From contig JAILXR010000001.1 in NCBI GenBank assembly GCA_050789445.1, positions 1,240,001 through 1,304,000 on the forward strand: a DNA stretch of 64,000 nt, read 5' to 3'. Both the position numbers and the translations under genes were made by a program. Source of the DNA: JAWSVE01 sp050789445. GTDB taxonomy: Bacteria; Pseudomonadota; Gammaproteobacteria; Pseudomonadales; Cellvibrionaceae. The notes beneath the pieces were generated by a model. The model ran no database searches. It was not told the DNA's origin and worked only from the letters and a program-made list of their open reading frames with translations. Every line of letters starts with the position of its first letter. Positions within the stretch are counted from its first letter, which is position 1. Below are positions 1 to 9,555 of the stretch, in pieces.

Positions 1-90
1 CTGCTATTACTCTATATAATGCGATCCATTGTTAAAGCACCCAAGCACTTAGCTTTTCGATTTTATAAACGTGGTAAAAAATTATGTTAA
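1..90 (+). CDS. C-terminal end of an upstream gene (partial)
   Basis: Frame 1 is open from the window edge to a TAA at 88-90. It encodes about 29 residues: a hydrophobic stretch (LLLLYI) followed by a basic tail ending RGKKLC. The stop overlaps the ATG of the next gene at 84, the arrangement of a translationally coupled operon. The hydrophobic-then-basic end would fit a membrane protein or glycosyltransferase of the same polysaccharide locus, but the fragment is too short to identify. The open frame could be chance; the overlap with the next start is the main support. Confidence 0.45.
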   Translation: MLLLYIMRSIVKAPKHLAFRFYKRGKKLC

Positions 91-1910
91 GAATCTGGAT
101 AACGACTCTGTTTATTGCCTCAAGTATCTTATTTGCAGGCTGCCAAAAAGAAGCAACATCAGAGACTGTTGATGTACCTGTCAGCTCAGCTTCTGTTTCA
201 ACTGAGCCCTATCAAATTGTGAGTGCATCTCCCTCGAGCAGCGATACGAATATTCCTGTCGATCAGGATATTGTTATTACTTTTAACAAGTCAGTTGAGT
301 CCAGCAGCAATGACTTGCAAGTCGAAGTAAGAAACAATTCTGGCGCTATTAGTGGAACTTCAAGCTATAGCGGAAATGATGTGGCGTTCGACCCATCTAG
401 TGACTTTGACTACGCATCAAACTATACCGTCACAGTAAGGATTAATAACAATTTAGACACAGCTGCCGCTGCGACGGCAACTGAAAGCGTTCTAACCTGG
501 AGCTTTATTACTGAATCCCAGCCAACTACAGGAACTACCCCCCCATCATCCTCCGGAGAGCCTAGTAACCCCGGCGCCACATCAAATTACATCACCGATA
601 GACGCAAAATTAACCCTGATTACGGATCAAGCGTTCCAAGAAAAGGAGAATCGAGAACTGATCCAGTTACAGGCATTAAAATGACTCGCCTCACTGATGC
701 TTCTGAACTAAACGGCACCAATGATGCGTTCATTGTGTACTCTAGATACACGCCAGAAAATACTAATGGTGACTATTTCTTGGCATTTGGCGCAAACTCC
801 ACCAGCAGCTGGGCCATTAACAGAGAAACTGGCGCGGTTGTGACAGAACTCAAACACAATCAAAACACCCAGATTGGTGAGAATCACGAAGTTCGCTGGG
901 ACATATCGGGCAACCACCCGTACAGGGTTTATTATCGTAATCAAATGGCATTTTACATGATTGATGATGTGAGAAATCCATCAGTTACTTTGCTTCACGA
1001 TTTTTCAAATGCATTTCCTTCTTCTACGAAATTATTTAATGATGTAGAAGGTGACGGCTCGAATGACAGTGATCACTGGGCCTTCATGGCAACACACTAC
1101 AATGGGTCTACTTTTGTTGTCGATGGTTACATTCACTATCAGGTGTCTACCAATACTGTCCATACACTAAAACCTGCCGACTTAGCTGGCACAAACTTAG
1201 CAGCTGAGGCTGGCAAGAGTAGCTTTTCATTCCGCCCCAACATGGTCGAAATGACTCCCGATGGCACCGGGTTCGTTATGCATCATGGCCGGAAATGGGA
1301 CGACAGTTCATATGGTGGCAACGGTGCTGCTTGGATAGACACTTGGTATGACGGTGTTTGGTTGTGGCCCGCAGACTTCGATATTATTTCAAACCCTCCT
1401 CGTAAAATTTCTGTTGACGAGACTCACTCTGGCTGGGCGTTTGATTCCCAAGGCCGAGAGTTTTTTATCAGCCAAAATAATCGTACTGACCTTCTCGACG
1501 CTGTCGCGACCACAGGGAGCTTGTACAATTACAGCAACCGAATCGAAATTGCATCACATGCAGATTTTGGGTGGGGAGGAGGATTTCATTACGGTAAAAT
1601 GCCACCAAGCAGGCCAGACTGGGTTTTCATTAACGACTATCACAACAGGAATTTTGCTAGCTACAATGACAGTTGGCTTGCTGATCAACTTATTATGATC
1701 AAATTAGATTCTAGAACGAACAACCCTACAGTCTGGAGAATCGGAAGTAATTACAATCTTTATGATGGTGAGTATCGAGATGAAGCACCTGCTGCTATTA
1801 ACCATATAGGTAACCGAATATACCTCTCTAACAATTGGGGTGGACGTTTAGGACACCGAGAGGTATTTGTTTATGAGCTTCCAGATAATTGGAATGAAGT
1901 TTTGAATTGA
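84..1910 (+). CDS. Secreted lipoprotein: Ig-like domain plus beta-propeller-like domain
   Basis: The first 20 residues are a lipoprotein signal with lipobox LFAG-C (Cys20); +2 is Gln, so outer-membrane sorting is likely. Residues ~40-145 look like a bacterial Ig-like domain (Big_5 type), followed by a Ser/Pro/Thr/Gly-rich linker to ~165. Residues ~185-608 form a domain shared with the protein at 3594-5066, with near-identical blocks such as YSRYTPEN, IGENHE, FISQNNRTD and NNWGG/SNWGG. It starts with DPVTGIKMTRLTD, like the beginning of the oligogalacturonate-lyase (PL22) propeller family. I infer a secreted, surface-tethered propeller acting on polysaccharide, perhaps as a lyase, because it lies in an exopolysaccharide locus. 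The catalytic function is not proven. The start ATG overlaps the stop of the preceding frame and lacks a strong ribosome site. Confidence 0.75.
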   Translation: MLRIWITTLFIASSILFAGCQKEATSETVDVPVSSASVSTEPYQIVSASPSSSDTNIPVDQDIVITFNKSVESSSNDLQVEVRNNSGAISGTSSYSGNDVAFDPSSDFDYASNYTVTVRINNNLDTAAAATATESVLTWSFITESQPTTGTTPPSSSGEPSNPGATSNYITDRRKINPDYGSSVPRKGESRTDPVTGIKMTRLTDASELNGTNDAFIVYSRYTPENTNGDYFLAFGANSTSSWAINRETGAVVTELKHNQNTQIGENHEVRWDISGNHPYRVYYRNQMAFYMIDDVRNPSVTLLHDFSNAFPSSTKLFNDVEGDGSNDSDHWAFMATHYNGSTFVVDGYIHYQVSTNTVHTLKPADLAGTNLAAEAGKSSFSFRPNMVEMTPDGTGFVMHHGRKWDDSSYGGNGAAWIDTWYDGVWLWPADFDIISNPPRKISVDETHSGWAFDSQGREFFISQNNRTDLLDAVATTGSLYNYSNRIEIASHADFGWGGGFHYGKMPPSRPDWVFINDYHNRNFASYNDSWLADQLIMIKLDSRTNNPTVWRIGSNYNLYDGEYRDEAPAAINHIGNRIYLSNNWGGRLGHREVFVYELPDNWNEVLN

Positions 1911-1921
1911 AATATTAGCAA

Positions 1922-1955
1922 CTCAAAGGGGCTTTGAAGTCAAACCCTCTTTGAG
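1922..1955 (+). terminator. Hairpin after the propeller lipoprotein gene
   Basis: The arms CTCAAAGGGG and CCCTCTTTGAG pair with one bulged base across a ~13-nt loop, 12 bases after the stop of the lipoprotein gene. No U-tract follows, so this may be an mRNA-stabilising or Rho-assisted hairpin rather than a classical intrinsic terminator. Confidence 0.4.
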
Positions 1956-2108
1956 CTGCACCCTACCAATTTATAAGGATAGGCAGCCTAAAATCCCTAT
2001 TGATAAAGACTTTATACCTTCTTAATTCTTACCTTATAAAACAATGAAATTAGACAACATTGATCAAGATAAAAATTCTACAGCACTCAAATTTTCTCTT
2101 AGTTGAAA

Positions 2109-3416
2109 TTAATCATCAAAAACAGTTGAAGGACTAGGCTTATTGACTGGCTCATTAAAGTCAGGTACAGCCAGACAATGTAACTTTGCACAAACACCAC
2201 ATAGCACCCAGAATATAAATATTATCGGTGGATGACTAAACCTATCTCCGAACATATTTCCAACTAAAATACCTATAACTGAACACAATAAAACAATTCC
2301 CACAGCTCGCATCAACTGACTTTTAGAGTTTTTAATCGTAGTTCGAGCCAAGTTTGAAATAGATATTAAAAGAGCTATTAATAGCAAAATACCTAGCACT
2401 CCCCCTTCCACAATCGTCTTAACAAAGTAATTATGCGTATCCATACCTGTCGAATTTATTTCAGAACTCCCCCAACTTCTATAGCCATACCCAAATATCG
2501 GCGATTGTTTAGCTCTTTCAAAAGCCGCTTCCCAAAATACAAACCTAGACTCAGCACTCTCATCTCGCTCTCCATCTTCAGAGCTAATCGAAGAAAAACG
2601 TTGATAAACTGATTCAGGAATTATTAATGGTGACGCAACAAAAAAAAGCAATAAAATAACCGTTAATTTACCTTTATTTTTTTTATAAAAATAAAAAACA
2701 ATCGCTGCAGCTATAATAGATACGTAAGCACCTCTAGAGTATGTGTACATTAGGCTCAATAAGGCACAAGGAACTGCAATATAAAGTAACGCTTTCTCCC
2801 AGAGTTTTTCTACCTTAAAACTAAAGGCTAAAACCACCGCTAAAACAGAAGCCGTCACCAAATAAGCTCCTATCTCATTCGAACCAAGATCAACCATTGT
2901 TCCATTCACTCTTAACGAATCACTATAATTCCATCTAGCTACAACTTGATACTGATTGAATATCACCCGAAACACATATGGCAAGGGTAGAAGAAGTGCA
3001 AAAAGAATCAACTTCACGTCTTTATAAGAAGAAATACTTTTTTGAACTAAAAAAGTTAAAGAGATTGTGAACAATAAATCTTTAAGGGCATTTAGAGAGC
3101 GTTCGATAGGGAGTGTCAGCATAAACAGCATAATGACATAAGAAAAAACGAGATATACCATAAATGCGACAATCCATTTATTAGCTGACTGCTCCCAATG
3201 AACTCGCCCCCCCTTCCAAAAAGCACCGATTAAGCTTAATGCAAACATGACATTCATAAAATTAATACCACCAGGTAGAGGCGGGAAAAACTTCTGTTGA
3301 ATATTAACCAAAGGAAGTAAAAATAAAAAAGCTAGAAGTGGCCAATTTGTCCCATCTTTAATATTTTCATTTAGATCATCGACACGATCAAAAATATCTC
3401 TCGATTCAGAACCCAT
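2109..3416 (-). CDS. O-antigen ligase / Wzy-type polysaccharide polymerase-like membrane protein
   Basis: A 435-residue integral membrane protein with about 10-12 hydrophobic segments. Its long periplasmic loop near residues ~260-310 carries the YGYRSWG...DTHNYFV block typical of the Wzy_C / O-antigen ligase family, and SRGAY precedes it at the end of a membrane segment. Family members polymerise lipid-linked repeat units or transfer finished glycan. In this locus, with a Wzx flippase and a Wzz-like protein, polymerase is the more likely role. It is transcribed alone and divergently from 3594, between the two propeller paralogues. Sequence cannot separate ligase from polymerase. Confidence 0.8.
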   Translation of the reverse strand: MGSESRDIFDRVDDLNENIKDGTNWPLLAFLFLLPLVNIQQKFFPPLPGGINFMNVMFALSLIGAFWKGGRVHWEQSANKWIVAFMVYLVFSYVIMLFMLTLPIERSLNALKDLLFTISLTFLVQKSISSYKDVKLILFALLLPLPYVFRVIFNQYQVVARWNYSDSLRVNGTMVDLGSNEIGAYLVTASVLAVVLAFSFKVEKLWEKALLYIAVPCALLSLMYTYSRGAYVSIIAAAIVFYFYKKNKGKLTVILLLFFVASPLIIPESVYQRFSSISSEDGERDESAESRFVFWEAAFERAKQSPIFGYGYRSWGSSEINSTGMDTHNYFVKTIVEGGVLGILLLIALLISISNLARTTIKNSKSQLMRAVGIVLLCSVIGILVGNMFGDRFSHPPIIFIFWVLCGVCAKLHCLAVPDFNEPVNKPSPSTVFDD

Positions 3417-3593
3417 ATTTGTATACCACCAATAATCTCAAGATAAACATACACTTAACGCCAAGTAGTTTTTCAAAAAAATCAAGAAAAAACAATTAGT
3501 TATATATAAAATTCAACTTGCAATGATACTCCTCAGAACATTACAATTCTAGCCTCGTTACAATGCAGCTCATAATGAAGATTAATAACCCTT

Positions 3594-5066
3594 ATGAAAA
3601 CTTTATTTGGCAACCAAAGACCCTATGTTCTCATTGATTCTAGGAAAGCTCTGATTATCCTACTACTATCTTTTTTTGGAAGTGCTGGTGGTTTGAGCCC
3701 ACAACTGGTTGCGGCCGATTCTAGTAATAAAATAAAAGTCTTCACTCCGATATTAAATAAATCAATAATTTTACCAGTTTATCCAAAGCTACCAAATCAA
3801 AATGAATCCATTATCGAGCCTACAACAGGGCTTAAGCTCACACGTCTAACTGATTCAGATCGCCTAGATGGCACTAGTGACGCTTTTGTTTCTTACTCTA
3901 GATACACTCCTGAAAACTCTTCAGGAAATTTATTTTTAGCTTTTGGGTCGAATTCAATCTCAAGCTGGGTAATTGAAAGAAAGACTGGTGAAACGATAGC
4001 CAAGCTAACAAAACGGGGTGGTAAAACCATTGGAGAAAATCACGAAATACGCTGGGATAATTCAGGCAAACATCCAAACCGGCTCTATTATCGTGATGGA
4101 ATGAGATTGATTCAGATCGATAATGTTTATGATCACATAAAAACAACATCTACTATCAAGGACTTTTCTAAGCAGTTCCCTGAATCAACACTTGTTTACA
4201 ACGATGTTGAAGGTGACAGCTCTGATGATAGTGATCACTGGGCATTTATGGCGGTTCATTATAATGGAACAACTAACGTTGTTGATGCCTTTATTCATTA
4301 CCAAATATCTACAGACACAACACACTCTCTCACCACGAAACAATTGTCTGGCACAAAGCTTGGGCATTACGCTGAAAGAAAAGTATTTCCTCGCCCAAAT
4401 ATGGTTGAAATTTCCCCCAATGGAGATGGTATTGTCCTTCATTACGAACGAGCTTGGGGGAACAAAGAATACGGTAATCGTCATAAAGACATAAACACTT
4501 GGTTTGATGGGGCTTACTTATGGCCTCTAGATTTTAACATTGAAAAACAGAAGCCTCGAAAAATATCTGTATCTTCTACTCATTCTGGGTGGTCTTGGGG
4601 TAACAATGAAGAGAGCTACTTCATTAGCCAAAACAATAGAACAGACTATATTGAAGCCGTTCCTCTATCCCCCAATAAACGCTCTATCATCATCGGCTCC
4701 CATCGCGATATGGGATGGAGCACCGGCTTTCATTTTGGAAAAATGCCAAAAAAGCTATCTAACTGGAGCCTTGTTAGCACCTACGGCCTGGGGGATGAAA
4801 AAGAAGAGTGGGCTTTAAATCAAATTTTTTTGCTAGAGCTAAAGTCTATCTATCAAAATAATCGAATCGTACGAATAGGCCCAACATACAACCATTATGA
4901 CGGCGAATACAGAGATGAAGCAATAGCGGCTATTAACCTTGAAGGAAATCGAGTTTACTTTTCATCAAACTGGGGCGGCAGTATTCAGCACAGAGAAATC
5001 TTTATGTATGAGTTACCAGAAAATTGGCAAGAAAATCTTCGCCACAAAAATAACTCACTTAAATGA
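3594..5066 (+). CDS. Secreted beta-propeller-like protein, paralogue of 84-1910
   Basis: Residues 1-41 form a signal peptide: a long n-region, a hydrophobic core at ~20-33, and likely cleavage after LVA at about residue 40. The mature part matches the C-terminal ~430 residues of the lipoprotein at 84-1910 along its length, starting at the PTTGLKLTRLTD block and ending at FMYELPENW. It lacks the lipobox and the Ig-like domain, so it should be free in the periplasm or secreted. The last four bases overlap the start of the Wzx gene (ATGA), which ties its translation to the flippase. By analogy with PL22-like propellers it may cleave or bind the exopolysaccharide; this is inference. Confidence 0.75.
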   Translation: MKTLFGNQRPYVLIDSRKALIILLLSFFGSAGGLSPQLVAADSSNKIKVFTPILNKSIILPVYPKLPNQNESIIEPTTGLKLTRLTDSDRLDGTSDAFVSYSRYTPENSSGNLFLAFGSNSISSWVIERKTGETIAKLTKRGGKTIGENHEIRWDNSGKHPNRLYYRDGMRLIQIDNVYDHIKTTSTIKDFSKQFPESTLVYNDVEGDSSDDSDHWAFMAVHYNGTTNVVDAFIHYQISTDTTHSLTTKQLSGTKLGHYAERKVFPRPNMVEISPNGDGIVLHYERAWGNKEYGNRHKDINTWFDGAYLWPLDFNIEKQKPRKISVSSTHSGWSWGNNEESYFISQNNRTDYIEAVPLSPNKRSIIIGSHRDMGWSTGFHFGKMPKKLSNWSLVSTYGLGDEKEEWALNQIFLLELKSIYQNNRIVRIGPTYNHYDGEYRDEAIAAINLEGNRVYFSSNWGGSIQHREIFMYELPENWQENLRHKNNSLK

Positions 5067-6544
5067 AACACCTTTCTCTTTTCAAGCAAAGCAGTTTCTA
5101 TAGCATTGGTAACTTTATAATTTCGATAATCGGAATTATTACTTTTCCTATTCTAACCAAAAACTTATCCGTTAATGAATACGGTGTTGTCGGTCTACTG
5201 ACCGTCACCATTGGCCTTGTTACGTCTCTTTGTAAAATAGGTTTACAGCACAGTGTCATTCGATTCTTTTCAGAATACGACTATTCAACCTTCATCTCCA
5301 ATACGTTAATTGCCACAATTGTAACGACACTGGGAGTCGCTCTTAGCGTAACAATCGTTGGATATATTTTATCTTACTTTGTACATAGCGTTTTATTTGA
5401 GCTGAAATTTCTGATTAGTATCGTCATCATCGCAACCCTTAGTTGCTATCAATCTTATATCTATAAGCTACTTGTCGTTCAGCATAAAAGTATGGCTATG
5501 ACTGGCTTATCCATCATAAAAAAAATACTTTCAACAGCGTTTATTGTCTCCATTGTTCTATTACTTTCCAGCACAGCCGTTTGGTTTCTTTATGCAACAC
5601 TACTTGCAGAAATACTTTTCACTATTCTCATTACTTTTTGGTGTTTAAAGGTCAGACTCTTTAAGGGATTTTCATTTTCTGCAACTGACAAAACAGTAAT
5701 GACAACTCTAATCGCCTTTGCAATCCCCATGATGGGGTTTGAAATTGCCAATATGGTACACGCCTTCATAGACCGTTTTTTCATTGAAATATTTTTATCC
5801 AAAAAAGATTTAGGCCTTTATTCCGCGCCCTATAATATGGCAACAATTATTAACAGCGTTGTATTGGGCGGCATCACAACAGCAATTGTACCTGTGTACC
5901 TCAAGACATGGAGTTCTGAAGGCAAGAAAGCAACAGAATCATTACTATCTACGATCACATCTCTTTTTTTATTGTTTCTGCCAGCTGTCATTGCGGGGCT
6001 TTATTGTGTTGGCGAGCCTTTAATTGGCTTTCTTGCAACTGATGAATATAAACAATATGCTTTTTTATTGCCTATTATTGCTTCGGGAGTGTTTCTACAT
6101 GGAGCTAATGTGATTTTCGCTGCAGGATTACAAATTAATAAAAATTCTAAAAAAATGCTTCAATATGTTGTTGAGAGCATGCTTATTAATACGGCTTTAA
6201 ATTTTATATTTATACCGATTTTTGGTATCGTAGCAGCTGCAGTCATTACATTAATTAGTTATCTATGGATGTCACTTCGATACTATAGAGCTGGAAGTAA
6301 AATAATTTCTATTCAATTAAATTGGAGCTTATTTGCAAGAGCAATCGCATATGCGAGCATCATGATAATAGTGACTATGCAGATTCAGTTGAAGAGTGAT
6401 TTATTATTATTAGTGTCACGTGCAGTTACAGGTGCATTAATTTTTTCTCTATTAACATTAATTTTTGAGACAAACTTACGTAATCAGCTCTCCATTTTTT
6501 TAAAGAATAGGTTTAATCTTAGCGGGAACGCCAACAGCAACTGA
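5063..6544 (+). CDS. wzx: Wzx-type polysaccharide flippase
   Basis: A 493-residue protein of the polysaccharide-synthesis/MATE-like superfamily with roughly 12-14 membrane segments. It has the typical N-terminal GNFIISIIGIITFPILTK helix and a central FIDRFFIEIFLS block. Wzx proteins flip undecaprenyl-diphosphate-linked repeat units across the inner membrane. The start overlaps the propeller gene stop by four bases. The 3' end overlaps the 3' end of the convergent acyltransferase gene by 45 bases, with both reading frames intact there. The partner polymerase is probably the protein at 2109-3416. Confidence 0.85.
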   Translation: MKHLSLFKQSSFYSIGNFIISIIGIITFPILTKNLSVNEYGVVGLLTVTIGLVTSLCKIGLQHSVIRFFSEYDYSTFISNTLIATIVTTLGVALSVTIVGYILSYFVHSVLFELKFLISIVIIATLSCYQSYIYKLLVVQHKSMAMTGLSIIKKILSTAFIVSIVLLLSSTAVWFLYATLLAEILFTILITFWCLKVRLFKGFSFSATDKTVMTTLIAFAIPMMGFEIANMVHAFIDRFFIEIFLSKKDLGLYSAPYNMATIINSVVLGGITTAIVPVYLKTWSSEGKKATESLLSTITSLFLLFLPAVIAGLYCVGEPLIGFLATDEYKQYAFLLPIIASGVFLHGANVIFAAGLQINKNSKKMLQYVVESMLINTALNFIFIPIFGIVAAAVITLISYLWMSLRYYRAGSKIISIQLNWSLFARAIAYASIMIIVTMQIQLKSDLLLLVSRAVTGALIFSLLTLIFETNLRNQLSIFLKNRFNLSGNANSN

Positions 6545-7075
6545 ATTATCTGGTACGTCAGTAATAACAACTGCATTAGCACCAATACGGACATTGTTAC
6601 CAATTTTCACATCACCAATTACCTTCGCTCCGGCAGCAATATAGACATTATCACCAAAAACGGGCCACCCAGCTGTTTTTCCTGCTCCTTTAGAGCCTAC
6701 TGTTACGCCTTGTGTAATAGAACAATTCTTACCAAAAACCCCTCGAACTACAATACAACCATAGTGAGCAACATAAAATCTTGGCCCTATCTCAGAAACA
6801 GGGTTCAATGAAATACCATAAAACGTAATAAAGAAAAAACGAAGTATTTGATAAATCGCTTTTAAAATAGGTGAGATAATCGGTATATGAAACGAATAAA
6901 GTATTTTACCTATCCTAAAAACTATCATGGCATGAAAGCCATGGCTGGTTAAAATATGTAATATTTTTCCGAGAACATTGTCGTCTTCACTTTTAGATAA
7001 ATAAAGATCGTAGTCCTCTTTTAAACAACGGCGTTGGTATTTAAATGTTTCTCTAAAACTTAATGCGTCAGTCAT
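6500..7075 (-). CDS. Serine acetyltransferase-like (left-handed beta-helix) acyltransferase
   Basis: The N-terminal half is helical with a hydrophobic stretch near residues 65-90. The C-terminal half carries hexapeptide repeats (IVVRGVFGKNC, VTVGSKG, VYIAAGAKVIGDVKIGNN, VRIGANAVV) ending in VGVPAKI, the hallmark of CysE-like O-acetyltransferases. Such proteins in capsule and EPS loci acetylate sugars rather than serine, and this context suggests the same here. I chose ATG at 7075; two codons upstream is a TTG with no better ribosome site. Its tail is antisense to the last 45 bases of the Wzx gene. Confidence 0.8.
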   Translation of the reverse strand: MTDALSFRETFKYQRRCLKEDYDLYLSKSEDDNVLGKILHILTSHGFHAMIVFRIGKILYSFHIPIISPILKAIYQILRFFFITFYGISLNPVSEIGPRFYVAHYGCIVVRGVFGKNCSITQGVTVGSKGAGKTAGWPVFGDNVYIAAGAKVIGDVKIGNNVRIGANAVVITDVPDNSVAVGVPAKIKPIL

Positions 7076-7115
7076 AATCAACTCAATGTATTATTTGTTA
7101 TATTCAAATCAAAAA

Positions 7116-8324
7116 CTAAACCTTAGAATATATAGATCGTATTTTCAAACCCAAAGCATTCCAATCATAAGTACTTTCAGCAATCTCTCTCGCATTTGCA
7201 CCTAGTCGGCGACATAGACCATCATCATCAATACACCTTATAACAGCTTCAGAAAACGTGTTTACCTCATCAGCAAAATAAACGCTTTCTTTATCCGTAA
7301 GCTTGATGCCTTCACTACCTTTTCTTGTCGACACAATACACTTGCCGTAAGCCATGCCTTCAATGACTTTCAACCGTGTACCACTACCGACATGCAGAGG
7401 AACAATAAACACTCGAGCTTCATTCATCACCACATTCAAATCATCAACAAAACCTAAAATCTCCACATTATCTTTTATTGAATCAGAAACAGTTAGACTT
7501 GGCTTTGGATTACCAACTACTTGCAAGATAACGTCACTATCTTTTTGAATGATGAGTGGCATCACCTCATCTAAAAACCATTGCATGCCTAATCTATTTG
7601 GGTACCAAGCCATGCCACCTAGAAAAACAATTTTCTTTGAGCGAGGCAGCTCAGAGCTGTAACCCATTTCACTAATATCCATTGCATTGGGAATACAATG
7701 AACATTCTTTGCCCCAAACTTTTCAATATCAACTAAATCATCGTCAGAGCATGTAATGATATTTTGAATCGACTGGCACGAATTCTTTTCGAATTGAGTT
7801 AATACCTTCGCCTCTCTATCTAAAATAAGTTTCATCGGCTTCGATTTTTCTATTGCCGCTTTTTGAAATACTAAATTTGACTCTACGTTATGCTCATTAA
7901 GTACGATCGGTGTGTCTTTGGGAACAAATTCCTTAAGCCATGCCAAAGTCAACAAATCAAAATGAACTATATCAGGAGCATATTCTTTTATTTTTTCTTT
8001 AAACAACTGACCAAGATTCTCGCTACGATAACGCTCGACGACGATGGGGGTTTTCCGCAACAGACTTAAGCCCACAGACGTGGCTTTATTCAACAAACTA
8101 TCTTTAAAAAAAGAAACATCGACAGACTGACATAATGAATACAGAGGAGAATTAGATTCTAATTTATCTTCTTCTCTTAAAATACTGATCAGATGGATAT
8201 CAAAATACTTTGCGAGCTGTTTTAACACTCCAAATGTACGAATTTGATGACCTTCAGTAGTCGGGTAAGGCAGGCGCGCGGCAACAAACAATATTTTTTT
8301 TCGGTCTGTGGGTGTGTTTTCCAT
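7116..8324 (-). CDS. GT4 glycosyltransferase, EPS-locus type
   Basis: A 402-residue GT-B fold protein. The N-terminal Rossmann half starts KKILFVAARLPYPTTEGHQIR. The C-terminal half has the FLGGMAWYPN block and the GSGTRLKVIEGMAYGKCIV motif with the donor-binding glutamates. The overall pattern resembles the sugar transferases found in exosortase-associated EPS loci (stp1-like). It should add one sugar to the lipid-linked repeat unit on the cytoplasmic face; donor and acceptor cannot be read from sequence. A 152-base gap separates it from the deacetylase gene upstream, so a separate promoter is possible. Confidence 0.85.
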   Translation of the reverse strand: MENTPTDRKKILFVAARLPYPTTEGHQIRTFGVLKQLAKYFDIHLISILREEDKLESNSPLYSLCQSVDVSFFKDSLLNKATSVGLSLLRKTPIVVERYRSENLGQLFKEKIKEYAPDIVHFDLLTLAWLKEFVPKDTPIVLNEHNVESNLVFQKAAIEKSKPMKLILDREAKVLTQFEKNSCQSIQNIITCSDDDLVDIEKFGAKNVHCIPNAMDISEMGYSSELPRSKKIVFLGGMAWYPNRLGMQWFLDEVMPLIIQKDSDVILQVVGNPKPSLTVSDSIKDNVEILGFVDDLNVVMNEARVFIVPLHVGSGTRLKVIEGMAYGKCIVSTRKGSEGIKLTDKESVYFADEVNTFSEAVIRCIDDDGLCRRLGANAREIAESTYDWNALGLKIRSIYSKV

Positions 8325-8476
8325 TGTGAACTCTAATTAATTAAATCCATCATACAGCTTACACACAGCTGCACATTTACCACTCTATTTAAAAGCGTTA
8401 ATACTCTATCACTAGTTCATTGCTGTATTAATTGATGATAAAACTGCTTAAAATAAAAACCTTATTATAAGAGATG

Positions 8477-9481
8477 TTAGTTATAAAACATTCTATTTGC
8501 TATTAGCGTTGTAAACAAAGCAACTGATAACTTACCCGAAGGAGAACGCAATCGTGTATCATCCATATTGAAGCGTTTTATCAAATAAGGATTATCACCA
8601 AATTTATTAATGCCTTCTATTGTTGTCACTGCGGAATGATAACCTGCCGCCTCTAATACTTGCGGGGCATTCTTTGAAATATCCTTTTCACCTCCGTTTG
8701 GGTAAGCAAAATGAATTGCTCTTTTACCCGTTCTTTTTTCTATTTCTGAACTTGAAAGGTCTAGTTGACGCCTAAACTCAACGTCAGAAATTCTAGAGGT
8801 TATAAAGTGGTCATGCGTGTGCCCACCTATCTCAACACCCTGCTGAGACAATTCAACAACATCCCTCCAAGTCATAAACCCATTTTCATCATTAGCGCAC
8901 GTACCACACTGCTCAGAAATATTATTAATAATGTTCATTAGCTCGGCAGGTTCATATTTTTTAATTTTACTATTAATTTTTTTAATCAGCTCTATCCTTT
9001 GATCGAGGCTACCAAGTTCAACTCGACCTCCCCCCATTATTGCAAGATCAATACTTTCAACCTCTGAATTAACAATTGATTCCTGTAATTGCTGGGCCCA
9101 AAAGCCTTTATCACTCTCAATAAAACTCGTTGCGGCATAGACAATAACAGGAGCACCTGAGACCACACTGGGAATGGTAATATTATTTTTATAACCATCA
9201 TCAAATGTTAAACAAAATTTTACCTGATCAGACTTGGTGGAAATAACTTCACTTAATGTAGCCAACTCTCCATATTTTCGAGACCACTCAACTGTTTTTG
9301 CTAAGGTTTCACTTTTTACTGATAGATGAAGCACATCATTATCATCATCAAGCTTATGAAACATTAAGACAATGTACTGCCCTGAACGGCAAATAACTCG
9401 AGTGTTATGCCCAGAGTAATGCAGTGATAATGCAATTAAATATTTTAGCCATTGTTTTATTTTTTTCTGTAGGCTATTCAT
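8477..9481 (-). CDS. Polysaccharide deacetylase (NodB homology)
   Basis: Contains the carbohydrate esterase 4 motifs: LTFDDGY (motif 1, catalytic and metal Asp), GGHTHDH (motif 2, metal histidines) and FAYPNGG (motif 3). An insertion of ~80 residues lies between motifs 1 and 2, as in many EPS-locus deacetylases. No cleavable signal peptide is evident; there is a hydrophobic stretch near residues 15-25. Start at 9481 is preferred over the ATG at 9505 because GGAAGAG lies 8 bases before it. It probably removes N- or O-acetyl groups from the exopolysaccharide or its precursor. It is one of two deacetylases in the locus. Confidence 0.8.
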   Translation of the reverse strand: MNSLQKKIKQWLKYLIALSLHYSGHNTRVICRSGQYIVLMFHKLDDDNDVLHLSVKSETLAKTVEWSRKYGELATLSEVISTKSDQVKFCLTFDDGYKNNITIPSVVSGAPVIVYAATSFIESDKGFWAQQLQESIVNSEVESIDLAIMGGGRVELGSLDQRIELIKKINSKIKKYEPAELMNIINNISEQCGTCANDENGFMTWRDVVELSQQGVEIGGHTHDHFITSRISDVEFRRQLDLSSSEIEKRTGKRAIHFAYPNGGEKDISKNAPQVLEAAGYHSAVTTIEGINKFGDNPYLIKRFNMDDTRLRSPSGKLSVALFTTLIANRMFYN

Positions 9482-9555
9482 AATTATTCTCTTCCATCCA
9501 ATCAATAATTACATCGTGAACCTAACGGCTCTATGATTTAATAACTTCATATTTA

